This document shows positions 11,962 to 22,860 of a DNA stretch of 64,000 bases, piece by piece. The position numbers and the translations under genes were made by a program. Numbering within the stretch: position 1 is the first letter of the stretch; each line of letters opens with the position of its first letter. A model generated the notes under the pieces. It had not been told where the DNA came from. It did not search any database and saw nothing but the letters and a program-made list of their open reading frames with translations. Origin of the DNA: Pseudevernia furfuracea (Eukaryota > Ascomycota > Lecanoromycetes > Lecanorales > Parmeliaceae); assembly GCA_022315425.1 (NCBI GenBank), contig JAIUPT010000020.1, positions 1,550,001-1,614,000 on the forward strand. The letters run 5' to 3'.

Positions 11962-12165
11962 TGTTATAGCGATTTCAAATCTTTTGAGAATTGTATAGCG
12001 ATTGTTTTATGACTTGAAAGCGAGATTATAACGATTTCAAACCCTTTGAAAATTGTATAGCGGTTGTTTTATGGCTTGAAAGCGAGATTCTAACGATTTC
12101 AAACCCTTTAAAAATTATATAGCGGTTGTTTTATGATTTGAAAGCGAGATTCTAACGAATTGAAC
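11962..12165 (+). repeat. 62-bp tandem repeat, about 3.3 copies
   Basis: Units starting AGCGGTTGTTTTATGGCTTG begin at 11997, 12059 and 12121, exactly 62 bp apart, with a partial copy upstream from about 11962. Each contains CTTGAAAGCGAGATT and AACGATTTCAAACCCTTT. Copies differ mostly by C/T or A/G transitions. The array ends about 135 bp upstream of the readable copia polyprotein and may belong to its leader region. Confidence 0.85.
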
Positions 12166-12300
12166 TCTTTTCGAGACTAAGTAACGATATTCAAGTCGCT
12201 ATTTATCGAGTATAAATGCGATATAAAACTAGTATTCGATAAATAACTAGTATATAATAGATATTAACTAGACTTACATCTTAAGAGACGGGCTACATAG

Positions 12301-15300
12301 TATTCGAATATCAACTCGAACGACTTCAATATTCTCGATGCGACTGATGATCAAGTCATTAATCTAATCGTCACGAAAGCTCTCGAACATAGTCTCATAA
12401 CTGCGAATTTCGTGAATCTTCTTATTCGAGTCGTCGTAGATTCAAACTACTCTCGTTATTCTTTCGCGAATCGTTCGATATTTATTATCTACGAAAAGAT
12501 TTACTCTCGATCGATCAAGGGCATCGAGAGAAGCGAAGTGCAGTCTCAAGACTATAATATCATTAATCTCGACTGTGTGATCAGGGAAAAGTGTGTGATA
12601 ATTATTCTACGAAATGTCTTATATATGCTCGATATAAACGTTAATCTTCTCTCGATCGATAAACTTTTGAACTTCGACATCGCTGTCTTCTTTCATAAGA
12701 TAGAATATACTCTTATCAAGAACGATCTAAAGCTTATCGATACTCGTAATCGTGATCTCTTCTTTTTAAATCTCTGATAGAATTGAAATAATGCTCTGAT
12801 CGCCTATAGTGTGCTCTCGAATTCTATTTATCAATTCTAATATGCTCGTATGAGTCATTTAAGTCAAAACAATCTAAACAAGCTCTCAAATATAATCGTT
12901 AAGATGAACTTCATCAAGAACATTACGAAGAAGTATATCTGCGAATGCTATATTATGAGACGTTAAAAGGCTGTCTCTTATAATAGTCTCACAGAGTTAA
13001 AAACGCAGTCTAACGAATTTGTTTAGAGTGATTTCATAGAATCTCTGTTCTCTACTAAATTCAATGACTGCAGATACTTTATGATATTTAAGAATGATTT
13101 CATCTTCTACTCTGAAGTGTACTGTATTCGTTATAAGAGTGAAACGTTTATCATGTTCTTACGTTTTAAAGTCTTTCTAGAGTCACGAGACTATAAGATC
13201 TATCGTATTCGCCTCGACAATAAGAGAGAGTATATGTTTAAGATCTTCTTAAATTATCTTCTTTAGTGCGAAATTAGGCAGAAGCTCACTATATCTGGGA
13301 ATTTCGAAATAAACGAAGCGATCGAACGTTTTAAGCAGATCTTGTTATATAAGATGCATTTTATACTGCTAAGTTTCCAGCTTAACAAGTCTTTCTAATT
13401 CGAAATCGTGGTCATTATCAATTATTTGATGTTGCGATTTCTCAACGTTCGAATCATTATAACGTCATTTGAGACTTTTCATTATCGAAAGTTCATTTTA
13501 TTTCATCTGCGAACGATTAATTTCATCGTCTATGCGTTAAAGCGTATTTAAAAGAAACTCGTAAATAAAAGCGAAAAGTGTGTTCTTCTGAGATATAAAG
13601 AGGAGTTTATTTTTCGTCTATATAATCTCATCAAGAAGAAGATTATTCGAGTTAATAATGTTCACTTCGTTGAAAAGCGTTTCTTGATCGTGAATCTCGA
13701 AGAAAAGACGAACGTCTATAAGTTCTCGATTAAGCGATAACGTCTTTATGTATTAATATTCGTTGTAAAAGAGACACTTGATGAATAGCGTATTATTAAC
13801 ATTTCGAAAGACATTACTCTTATTATAAAGCCCTCAACGACTGCACCTGCATCTGCAATAAACAGATCAAGATCAAATTTCCCATAATCAACTAAAAAGC
13901 AGACGTCTATATCAAAGCCCTCGTCTCTCGCACGAGCCGTATCATCGATCACGTTCGCGCGAGTCTCTCGATCAATTATTACATTATTAGCTATCGAAAG
14001 AATAACTCGTTCTCTCACTATCGTCGAAATGATTCGCGAAGATCTCGAGCTAAGTGCGATTCAAAGAATACTTCTTGATTATTTCGATACTACGATTTCG
14101 AATCTACGAGATCTATCATCTGACTCTCTCTCGAGAACATTCGCGACCTTTGCGTTACTAACGAATTATGTTAATAAGTCGAATATTTTCGAGTCGACGA
14201 TCTATTAATAGATCATTTTCAATTAACTCTCCCGTATACACTAAGAGCTCGTCATATAAGACGAATACAAATCTCTCATGAACAATAATACTTAATGTCT
14301 GATTCAGACGCCTTTAGATATTTATATTCTGAGAGGTCGCTGAATCTATATCGTAAAGCGAGACCTCGCTAAGAAAGTCACTCGCTATAAGACCCGCTGA
14401 GTGATTCGAGGATTCGAATAACAGAAGGGTCGTGACTATCATAACACGTTCGTCTTAGTGATCAAGTTCATGAATTACAAGACGATCTTTGCCCTAACAG
14501 CGACTCTAAACTGAAACGTGAAACAAATAAACGTCAAAATCGTCTTTCTCTACGATAACGTTCAAGAGACGATTTATGTGCGACAGCTCGATAATTTCAA
14601 CAAGGACGATATCAAAGTTTGTAAGCTAAATAAGATTCTCTATAAACTCAAGCAATTCCTTAGAATTTGATATTAGCACTTCTCGAAGTACATGAAGAAA
14701 CTCGAATTAATACTTATCGAATCGAACGAGAGTGTCTTTATGAACGTCAAGAAGAGCATTATTATAGTTCTCTATGTAAACGATATATTAATTATCGACC
14801 TTAACAAAATCGGCATTTAGCGCATTAAAAAGGCTCTCAATGATAAGTTTTACATGTTCGACTTGAGACCTTACGTCTATTATTTAGACATGATCGTCAA
14901 AAGAGATCGTGTCGTCGATATTCTTCGCCTGGGACAAGCAGTTTATGTCACTCGTTTCTTGAAGCATTTCAATTATTGAAGTCTTAATTTAATCTCTACG
15001 TCTCTGAAAACCAGTCGCAAGTTACAATTTACGAAAGAGAGCTATGTTATCTCGAGAAAGCTGTGCGAGAACTATTAATCTGTCGTGAGATCTCTCATAT
15101 ATATCATGTTAAAAACTCGTTCTGATATCGTCTATGCTATCTCTCTTGTCAGTCGCTATTTAGTCAATTCGACCCAGGCACACTGAAATGCAGTGATTCG
15201 AATCTTTCGGTACCTTAGAGACACGATACACTACGAACTAGTATACAAAGAATCCCTTCAAGCCCTCATCGAGTACATCGATTCCGATTGAGCTGACGAC

Positions 15301-15765
15301 TCGACCCGAAGGTCTATCTTCGACTATCTATTCAACGTCGATAGTAACGTCATTAGCTGATCATCAAAGCGTCAAGTCATCGTCGCGTTATTTATTTACG
15401 AAGTCGAGTATATCGATCAAACGTTGATTATTAAAGAAGTTATTTGATTAAAAACTCTTCTTAATTAACTTCTGCGGCCCCGAGACTTCGACTCGAAGAT
15501 CATCATAATCTTCGACGACAATTAGAGCGCAATTGCTCTTATTAAGAACGCTTAGTTTCATGCTCGCATTAAGCATATTAACATCGTTCATTATTTCGTG
15601 CGTGAAAAAGTCAATAACGACATCGTGAACATGTAATTCGTACTCACGAATAAACAAATAATCGACGGTCTCATCAAAGCCCTCTGTCTCGACAAATTCG
15701 TTGCCTTTCGCGATGCTCTTGAGGTGAAATCAGTCTCAGAACATTCTCTCAGCGTCAAAGACTAA
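12301..15765 (+). pseudogene. Ty1/copia retrotransposon pol relic (PR-INT-RT-RH)
   Basis: All recognisable domains lie in one plus-strand frame with stops but no frameshift. Protease: VVDSNYSR near 12430, where the active-site DSG has become DSN. GAG-pre-integrase: MSHLSQNNLNKL near 12850 with a Cys pair to its right. Integrase core: IYRIRLDNKREY at ~13198-13233. Reverse transcriptase: VIRGFE near 14400, YKLKQF near 14640 and the catalytic box as LYVNDILII near 14770 (normally YVDD). RNase H: SDIVYAISLVSRYL near 15121, SSKRQVIVAL near 15361 and a C-terminal HINIVHYFVREK near 15590. Four normally invariant Trp codons are TGA (15184, 15289, 15358, 15445). Gag was not identified upstream, and no 5' LTR was found. 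Dead, with damage typical of RIP. Confidence 0.93.
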
Positions 15766-16451
15766 CCCTCAGCGCTCTTACTTCTAATCTGAAGTCGTTA
15801 GTTTTAGAGAAGTGACGCTATTCACCTTGTCTGTGAACGTCAAATCTTTAATATTCTTTCGATATCTCTTATCTCAAATTCTCAGCATCTTTTCGACGTC
15901 TTATTTCAGCGTCTTCTTACTTCAATTCGAAGTTGTCGACTTCAGGAGAGACGTCTATCAAACCCTCAGCCTCTTTCGAATCTCATGTACTTATTCTTGA
16001 ACTGCCGCAACTGCCGCTGACGTGTCGCCCTTATTCGGTTTATTATCATGATCCCTGGATGGATATCATACCCTCGGGCCTCGTTCAGATCTCGTTCGAC
16101 GTCTCAGCGCTGAATTCCGTCGCTATTACACGCTCGATCGCTGTAGTCAGTCATGAGGTTTTCTTTCACTGCTTCTTGTTCCACCCCCTCATGTATTCAT
16201 CGACCTCGTTTTGATAGAAATTTGGTGTGCACTAGGTCTATTTCAAAGAAAACTTTCAAAAAACCGCCTTTTTCCGGAAAATGGAAGTTTTGTATGAAGG
16301 ACCAGGACGGATTTTTATATGTCTTCGAATTTGACATAGTCGTTTTCAGAACTTGGTTTCTTCACCTTTGTGAACCGGATTTCGCGCTAACCCGATTGGG
16401 GTTTTTTGCGTCGCGAAGTGCGAAAATCGTGTTTTCGTATTTTTGAGTATG
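15766..16451 (+). other. Probable 3' untranslated region of the copia relic
   Basis: No coding similarity. The segment is less AT-rich than its neighbours. Segments at 15777-15830 and 15915-15965 resemble each other (TCTTACTTC followed by a GAAGT-GT core), perhaps an old internal duplication. It is bounded on the right by a polypurine tract and a probable LTR, which suggests it is the tail of the element. Confidence 0.45.
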
Positions 16452-16465
16452 CGAGCGAAGGGGAG
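16452..16465 (+). promoter_or_regulatory. Putative polypurine tract
   Basis: CGAGCGAAGGGGAG lies directly before TGTCA. A purine run abutting the TG of a 3' LTR is where plus-strand DNA synthesis is primed in LTR retrotransposons. It is downstream of, and on the same strand as, the copia pol relic. Confidence 0.5.
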
Positions 16466-16587
16466 TGTCAAAATTCGGGTCACGTGACATGGTCACGTGA
16501 TGCGTTAAGGCGCATCCTCATAGTCGCTCTTTACTCTCGTAGTATTCTATAGTCAACAACTAAGTGTTCTATCACCTATTCTTGACA
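16466..16587 (+). repeat. Putative short LTR (TGTCA...TGACA)
   Basis: A 122-bp segment starts TGTCAAAATTCGGG and ends CTATTCTTGACA, giving 5-bp terminal inverted repeats TGTCA/TGACA. A purine tract precedes it. It contains two copies of GGTCACGTGA (16478 and 16491), E-box-like palindromes. I found no matching 5' copy and no clear target-site duplication, so it could be the 3' LTR of the copia relic or an unrelated solo LTR. Confidence 0.45.
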
Positions 16588-17496
16588 CTTATTCGACGAT
16601 ATTATAATTCTTATAATAATCGTTCTTTATTATAATCTAAAGAATTATAGTTTTAAATTTTTTCACGTTAAAAGATAAGATAATAAAAAAGTCGAAGATA
16701 AGCTCTTTGTTATTATTTCATTATTCGTAAAATAATAACACTTCTTAAAAATATACGAATACATTAAGAAGGTCTAAAGAGATCTAAGTTAACAAAAAAG
16801 ACTTATTATATATTATATAATACGATAGCGTGTTTTAAAGATATATTTTAAAATAACGAGAAAGATATAGATACTCTCTAAATTAAATAACTTATATAAG
16901 AATTCGCTAAATAATATTATCGACGAATCGAGCTTCGCAAGCGCCTTAAGAGAAGTTATAAGATCGAATAATATTGAATTACTCGATAAGTTAAATTTAA
17001 GTCTTATTGAATATGACGAGAGAAACTCGCGAATTATTAAAGAATATTCAATACATAAAATGATTATATAAAAAGAAATCAATCTAATAAATAATAATTG
17101 AAACTCGAACCTCTTTAAGTATAAAATATAGATACTTCGCGTCTCGATAAGTAAAGAGAATAAGCAAAGAAGATTAAATTTTAATATATCGTTTAAAGTT
17201 TCACTATAGCGAATAAGAGAAGAAACGTATTATAAAGAGAATAAGTATCTATAAATTAATAAAGTCATATTAAATAAAAAGAAAAAATATTAAGAGTATA
17301 TAACACAATAAATAAAATAGAGTGAGTTAGTCTCTTTATCTATTAAGTTAATCAAATAAGAATTAAAAAAGAATTGAGTATCGCTATAGAGCGTTATATA
17401 TATAAGAAATTGTAAATATAAGAATACTAATATTGCGATAACATGTCGCGATCGATCGTGAATTAATAACTTTAATTATATGCTTAGAAGGATCGA
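16588..17496. other. Extremely AT-rich DNA, no gene recognised
   Basis: Runs of A/T with scattered CpG-containing islands and stops in all frames. This is some of the most AT-rich DNA in the window. No domain was recognised in the minus-strand frame at 16813-17082. Confidence 0.5.
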
Positions 17497-17655
17497 TTTC
17501 GATTCGAATTAAATACTCTAAAGACGTGATTATTATCGACGATGTCGTTCGATTCGAACACTCTAGAGATATCGTTATAATTAACGATATTGTTCGTATT
17601 GAATTTTCTCTAGACACTAATATTATTAATAAAATCGTTCGATTCGAACGATTCG
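17497..17655 (-). repeat. Degenerate ~45-bp tandem repeat
   Basis: GTTCG-(A/T)ATTCGAA-type boundaries recur at 17547, 17592 and 17637, 45 bp apart, with an older copy about 50 bp upstream. On the minus strand the period is 15 codons and gives a repeated SNRTTSSIIITSLEY-like unit within the frame at 17384-17617. Either a former coding repeat or a decayed minisatellite. Confidence 0.55.
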
Positions 17656-18761
17656 TAGTATCTATATGAACTGCGTTTCTTTAAAGTTTTAACGATATGT
17701 TATAAATCGTGTAATTATTAGAATATTCGACATCTAATCGACTCGAACAACAATTATATAAACGTATTAAATATAAGATTTATAAATGTCACTTATTAAA
17801 TCGACGAAAAGAGTTAAACATAGATAAAGTCTATTAAATAGACTAAATCGTATTGATCGTGCGAATTCGACGAAAATCGTGCGGAAATGAACTTTTCAGA
17901 TTTGACGATGTCATCGAGACGATAACTTCGTTTATATTTAAGCATCTATTATAACTATATCTTTCGCGAAAGTCTTCGATAGAAGACTTCTATCTACTCT
18001 AAAGAGACTAAAAAAATTAAGTCAAGTTAATATTAACGTCTTTAAGATATTTCTACTTAAGTAGTCGTCTTATAAATAAAATAAGATAACTCTTTTATTA
18101 CTTTAAGTTCTTTATAAATATATCGTATTAGTCTTTAATTTATAAAGTAATAAAAATAGCGAACTAAATAAGACGATAATTTAAGTCTTTATAAATATGT
18201 TAAAGCACGAAAAGTAGATATAAGAATCGAATATTTTTAAATAATAATAATCAATATAAGAAGCTTTAAGTATTATAATTCTTATCGTTTAAGATAAGAA
18301 TCTATATATAAGAAAGCATCAATAAAATAATTATAAATAACAATAGATGATTCTATTTTATAACAATATCTCTTTAACATCAACGTGAGAAATTATTCAA
18401 TAGTAAATCAACGAAGCACGTTAAGTAAAGTCGCATCTCTATTATAGTATCGAGCTTATAAATACAAGATTTTTGTCAAGATCCTCGCACGTCACGACTA
18501 TTTTTAGTATCAATTCCAATGGACGGCGAAGCCGTCTCTAATTAATTTCTTGTTAATAACTAAAGTAATACTAATAATACTTCGTAGCAAGACGACGTTT
18601 AATAAAGAAGTCTTTTGCTGCAGCTACTATGATATTAATAATATGTGCTGGGGGCGCGAGCTTCCCAGTAGTGAAAAGCTAGCGTGCTGCGGTGAGAGAA
18701 ATGTGAGAAGAATTCTACATTTTGAAAAGAACACCACATCTGAACATAGTTACAGCACGGA
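17656..18761. other. AT-rich DNA, no gene recognised
   Basis: Stops in all frames and no recognisable domain. A short hairpin, GACGGC-GAA-GCCGTC, lies near 18520. Composition begins to recover after about 18630. Confidence 0.45.
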
Positions 18762-18901
18762 GGTTGGCACGTAAAGTCCCGCACCCGCCAAGACTTTACG
18801 CTTGAACCTCGGATAACGCCCTACATATAAATTTGAGGCCGCTTTCCGATATTAGGGCTAGAGCTATCGCTAGCGCATATACGAGACTTTATATGCCACT
18901 T
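18762..18901. mobile_element. MITE-like element, copy A
   Basis: The left end GGTTGGCACGTAAAGTCC and the reverse complement of the right end (AAGTGGCATATAAAGTCTC) form imperfect terminal inverted repeats about 140 bp apart. The interior has CTCGGATAACGC (18808-18819) and TAGGGCTAGAGCT (18853-18865). The same order of motifs, in the opposite orientation and with a small deletion, occurs at 37890-37980. There is no coding capacity, so it would be a non-autonomous DNA element. I could not identify a target duplication or parent family. Confidence 0.6.
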
Positions 18902-18925
18902 CGCACTGGATTTGATTTATTCTCA

Positions 18926-19305
18926 AGGGAAGACCCTCTGAACCCCCCTTCCCTCCGAAGACTCTCCGAGGGCCCTTCGAAGGCTCCTGCCGGAGAACTG
19001 TTCTCGCAAGCTCGAGTTTCGTAGAATTCTCCTCTTCTAAATTCTCCTCAAATCCTTTTCTGAATTCTCTCCCGAATCCTTCGTATCGTAGCTGTAATCG
19101 CCTTTTAAAAACTCTTTACAGCGCTTATCAATTGCTTACTTTAACAGCCCCTTCGACAGAAGCGCACGAAGAGATCCGAAGAGTTGAATAATCTTATCCT
19201 AAGAATCGAGAGACCTTTTTTCAAAGAAGACCCTCTGAACCCCTTCCCTCCGGGAACTTCTGCCGAAGGGACTCTTCTCGCAAACTCGATAATTCACGAA
19301 TTACA
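18926..19305 (+). repeat. Pair of diverged direct repeats (AAGACCCTCTGAACCCC)
   Basis: AAGACCCTCTGAACCCC, CTTCCCTCCG, CCG(G/A)A and TTCTCGCAA(G/A)CTCGA occur in the same order near 18930-19015 and again near 19227-19290. The copies are about 295 bp apart, and the second is shorter. No coding capacity. They could be remnants of LTRs or of a tandemly inserted small element. Confidence 0.6.
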
Positions 19306-20264
19306 GAGCTAAATTTTTTAGACTTTCATGTAAACTTAGTTTCACAATATCGAATTTTATCAATATAACACTATTAAGAAACGCGAGACTAGTTCTAAAA
19401 GTTCATATATTTACTCTTTTAACTTATAAAATAAATCGTCGAAGAAATTCAGTGAAATAGATTTATAAAAGTTGATGTTCGAAGTTCAGTCTTATAAATC
19501 TTTCTATTTGAAACGTACTCGCGTTTAGATCGAAAAAGAAGAAATAAGGTGAGTTTTAGCTTCAAAATCGCGAAATCCGATGATCTAATTGATCAAATCA
19601 TTAATCTTAAAAATAAGGTTATTGATATGAAAGTGCATTCAGTCTTGACCATTGAGAAAGCAAGCTTTCCAATTAATATTAATTTAATAAATACTAAATC
19701 TTCTAGCCAGCAGTCGAATGATGCTTGTTAGTAATCAGGGTGTTGCTATTATTTGTTATGACTAATGTCATAATGTGAAAAGAAGATGAATTTTCTGTTA
19801 CCTAGAAATCTGCCTAAGTGAGCATCGGAGAAGCTAGTACATATTTGGCTTAGACTCTTCGAAGCAAGGAAAAGCAAGGAAAGAGCCTCCTGCGGAAGGC
19901 TTCCGCAGTCTTACATATCACTGAGAGCGAAAAGCTTTAATTCCATAAGAGAGTCTATGAACGTTTAGCATCGTTCATCCAAGGGGCTCCTTCATTGCAG
20001 TAGCGGCTTATCTGTGTGTGCCCCTAATCAAAAATTTCCTCCCCATTCAGAAGGTAATGGCTACGTGACGAAAGAAATTATCCCTTGGCACAGATAGTGA
20101 AGACGTTGTAAACACATCAGAGGACAGGTGCTTGGTCTGTTCAAATCGATTCGCACGGGACTTCGTCCTGAATTAAGGATCGAGCGTGATTGAAGCTTTT
20201 ATGTACAGATTGTGGCACACTCGAAGACGTATGAACATTGACACTTGATCAATAGCGATGTGGT
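19306..20264. other. Transition from RIP-affected to normal DNA
   Basis: AT-rich to about 19730 (a 60-codon frame at 19549-19731 has no recognisable domain), then ordinary composition. A perfect palindrome with 9-bp arms and one central base, CTGCGGAAG-G-CTTCCGCAG, lies at 19890-19908. The right part is the downstream region of the minus-strand KGD2 gene. No gene is seen. Confidence 0.5.
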
Positions 20265-22251
20265 CTAACCCAACAGCATCCTCCTTGGGTCCTCGATGTA
20301 TTCCTTCACCTTTGAGCCGTCAGCCTTCTGTCTCAGCGTGGATGCAGGTAGCTTACCTTGACGAGAAAAACGACCGCTTCTCTGCCATCTAGCAGCCGGT
20401 GGTCGTACGTAAGCGCAAGGTACATCATCTGGCATTAGATCAGTCAACTTCCGTTGAAGCAACAAGGAGAGTACGAACTGGGCGAATCTCCACCTTGCCA
20501 TCAATCGCAACTGGCTTCTCCTTTATGGCGTGCAAACCAAGGACCGCTGAGTCACTGTTAGTCAAGCAAACCACCGAGGAACGTGGTACACCGCACCAGT
20601 CTGCGGTAGGTTGATAATTGGTGTTCCCATCAACGAGCCGAAGACGCCTCCCTGTACTCGAATCAGAGATTGAGGAAGACTTTCCTCGCGTCAGTCACTC
20701 ACGTTGCTTATGGTAAATGTTCCCCCAGCCATATCCTCGATGGTCAGCTTGTTATCACGGGCCTGGGCTTTGTATCAATAAAAACCCCATCTCTTTGAGT
20801 AGACTCCTGGTTCATACCTTCTTTCCTAGCTCGGCAATGGCCTTTTCAATGCCTACTAAGTCCAGCGCCTCCGTATTGCGCACCACGGGAGTTACTAGTC
20901 CCTTTTCAGTGGCTACAGCAACACTGATATCAACGTAATCCCTGTAGACTATTGTGTCACCTCCACCTGGACCTTCGATGGAGGCATTGACGGCGGGAAT
21001 ATCTCTCATCGCCAGAATACAGGCACGGGAAAAAGCGCTCATGAAGCCAAGCTTAACACCCGTCTTCTTCAGCACTTCATCCTTGTACAACTTGCGGAAT
21101 TGCATAAGATTCGACATGTCTACTTCGTTGAATGTTGTCAGAGAAGCCGCGGTATTTTGAGACTGTTTTAGACGCTCGGAGATACGCAAGCGCATGCGGT
21201 TCATTTTTACCTTTACATATGGTTAGTAAGCTCTTTTTTCTCTGATCATGGAGAAACTTGCCCGACGCTCTTCCCGATTACCCAAGGGTGCCGCATCCTT
21301 GGGCTTAGTCTCTGGCTTGCTGGACTCCTGAGGCTTAGGTGACGACTCTTTCTGCTTGGGTGGCTCAACTGGGGGCGGACTAGGCTTGCTCTCCTGCCTC
21401 GATGGTTCTGGCTTCTTCTCAGAAGGCGGCGGAGGAGGTGCCGACCCTTGCCCTGGTTTTCCTTCATCTTCCTGTGGCACAGGATCTGAAGAAGTTGGCT
21501 GCTCTTCAGGCGCTGGCGCTTTGGGCTGCTGGCCTCCTTGTTGCTTCTCACCGCCCTTCGGAGGCCCCCCAAGCTCCAATTTGAGAAGATCTTGCCCCAC
21601 TGTGACTGTATCTTCCTCGTTTGCAAGGAACTCCTTGATGGTACCCGGCTCGGGCGCGTTTACGGCAACATCAATCTGATCGGTGATGGTGTGTCAGTGG
21701 AGGGACCATCCGCAGCGTAGGTGAACAGCTTGTACCTTATCCGTTTCGATTGTTGCAATTTCTTCGTCCTGCTCCACGTAGTCTCCGATCTCTGCACGAT
21801 TATTAAAATTATAATGCTCGGTCTCTGAATACTTTGGTAGACCAACGTTTTGACCATTGCTTGAGAGTGCCTTCCGATATAGATTCTGCCATCTCTGGAA
21901 CCTTGACAACTTTATCCGCTGGCAAAGCGTCAGGGTACCGCTAAACAATGGACTCCAATAGACGTACCATAGAGCCGTGTCTGTGTCAAGGGAACATACT
22001 TTCTTTGCCTCTGCATACTGGGTCTGCCGTCTTGTGAGCACGGCAACAAAGCCTCCCACTGCTAGAATTTACCTAATTTTCCTCACAGGCACCAACGCAA
22101 GCTCAAGTCGAGACTGCACATGGTAACTGCAATTATAAGAGGGCAAGACCCGTGTACTAATTGTAGCTCTTGCATTGCTGCGCAAAAGCAATGAAGCCCG
22201 CCATAATGGTGTGGATGAGATCGATCCTCTCCAACATTGCCGACTCGCCAT
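20265..22251 (-). CDS. KGD2: Dihydrolipoyllysine succinyltransferase, E2 of the 2-oxoglutarate dehydrogenase complex
   Basis: It transfers the succinyl group from the lipoyl arm to CoA in the mitochondrial TCA cycle. From the N-terminus: a basic, Ser/Arg-rich presequence (MASRQCWRG...); a lipoyl domain starting VKVPEMAESISEG with lipoyl-lysine motif ETDK-IDVAV (Lys codon 21736-21738, right at an exon edge); a long Pro/Glu/Lys linker (~21260-21560) with a PPPPPSEKKPEPS segment; and the catalytic domain (MNRMRLRISERLK at ~21170-21204) with YDHRLLDG at ~20384-20407, carrying the active-site His and Asp. As in other 2-oxoglutarate E2 proteins, no E3-binding domain is seen in the linker. Introns of about 45-75 nt interrupt it; I checked several junctions (for example IEDMAGGTFTISN to GGVFGS) and the frame closes at IEDPRRMLLG-stop. 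The exact first-exon splicing is less certain. It diverges from the complex I gene on its right. Confidence 0.93.
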
Positions 22252-22860
22252 GTTGCGACAAGAGGATCCTGTAGGACGAATACAAAACGAAAGGGCCGCA
22301 AATGAGAGAATATGAATTGAGGGAGCTTAACGTGTCGACGCTTAAATGTTCATGACAGTTGTAACAAGTCGACCTTGTTTGGGAGCTTCGCGGGCGCGAG
22401 CTTATAATGGGATCGGAGCTTCGCATGTTTCTAAACCTCAGCCAATGTAAAGTTTAGCGCATACAATAATACTCGGGGTACTAAGCTCTTAGTATAACAA
22501 GGCATACATGGAGACAATTCTACATTTTCGATCCCGCCACGCTGGAATCTGAGGACTGAACGTATATTCAGAATGGAAGACATCATCTCGATTTATCTGT
22601 CCTATAGGATTTAAGAAATTGTGCTTCAACTATCAAGTCCTTCCTCGTGAAAGACACTTAAAGAATTGATCTACGGGTGAAAAGTGAACTAACGGTTATA
22701 TTTGTATTGATACTTAGCGTCGACGGCGTCCGAGGGATTCCTCCACCAACACCCTTACAATTATATTAAATCAGATGGGCTTCGAGCAGACCACAAATCC
22801 CAATTGGGTGTAAGTGCATCGATATTAAATGACAGGATAGCAAGTTTCATCTCAAGCATC
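22252..22860. promoter_or_regulatory. Shared upstream region of KGD2 and the complex I subunit
   Basis: About 610 bp between two divergent start codons, both for mitochondrial energy proteins. I see no third gene and no clear named factor site. A GGGCGCGAGCTTATAA segment lies at 22390-22405. Assignment as a bidirectional promoter rests on gene layout only. Confidence 0.45.

Noticed and set aside
11962..12165. CRISPR-like array
   Set aside because: Head-to-tail 62-bp units without unique spacers, in a eukaryotic repeat region.
12180..12300. Possible 5' LTR remnant (TAGTATTCGATAAATAAC resembles the 3' LTR)
   Set aside because: The match is weak in AT-rich DNA, and too little space remains for gag before the protease.
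12412..15657. In-frame TGA codons as evidence for a recoded (TGA = Trp) genetic code
   Set aside because: TAA and TAG stops also occur in the same frame, and genes from 20 kb onward use TGG and normal stops. RIP explains the TGAs.
21246..21626. Overlapping frames in the KGD2 linker
   Set aside because: Shadows of the Pro/Lys-rich linker, which is in the other frame and joins the lipoyl and catalytic domains.
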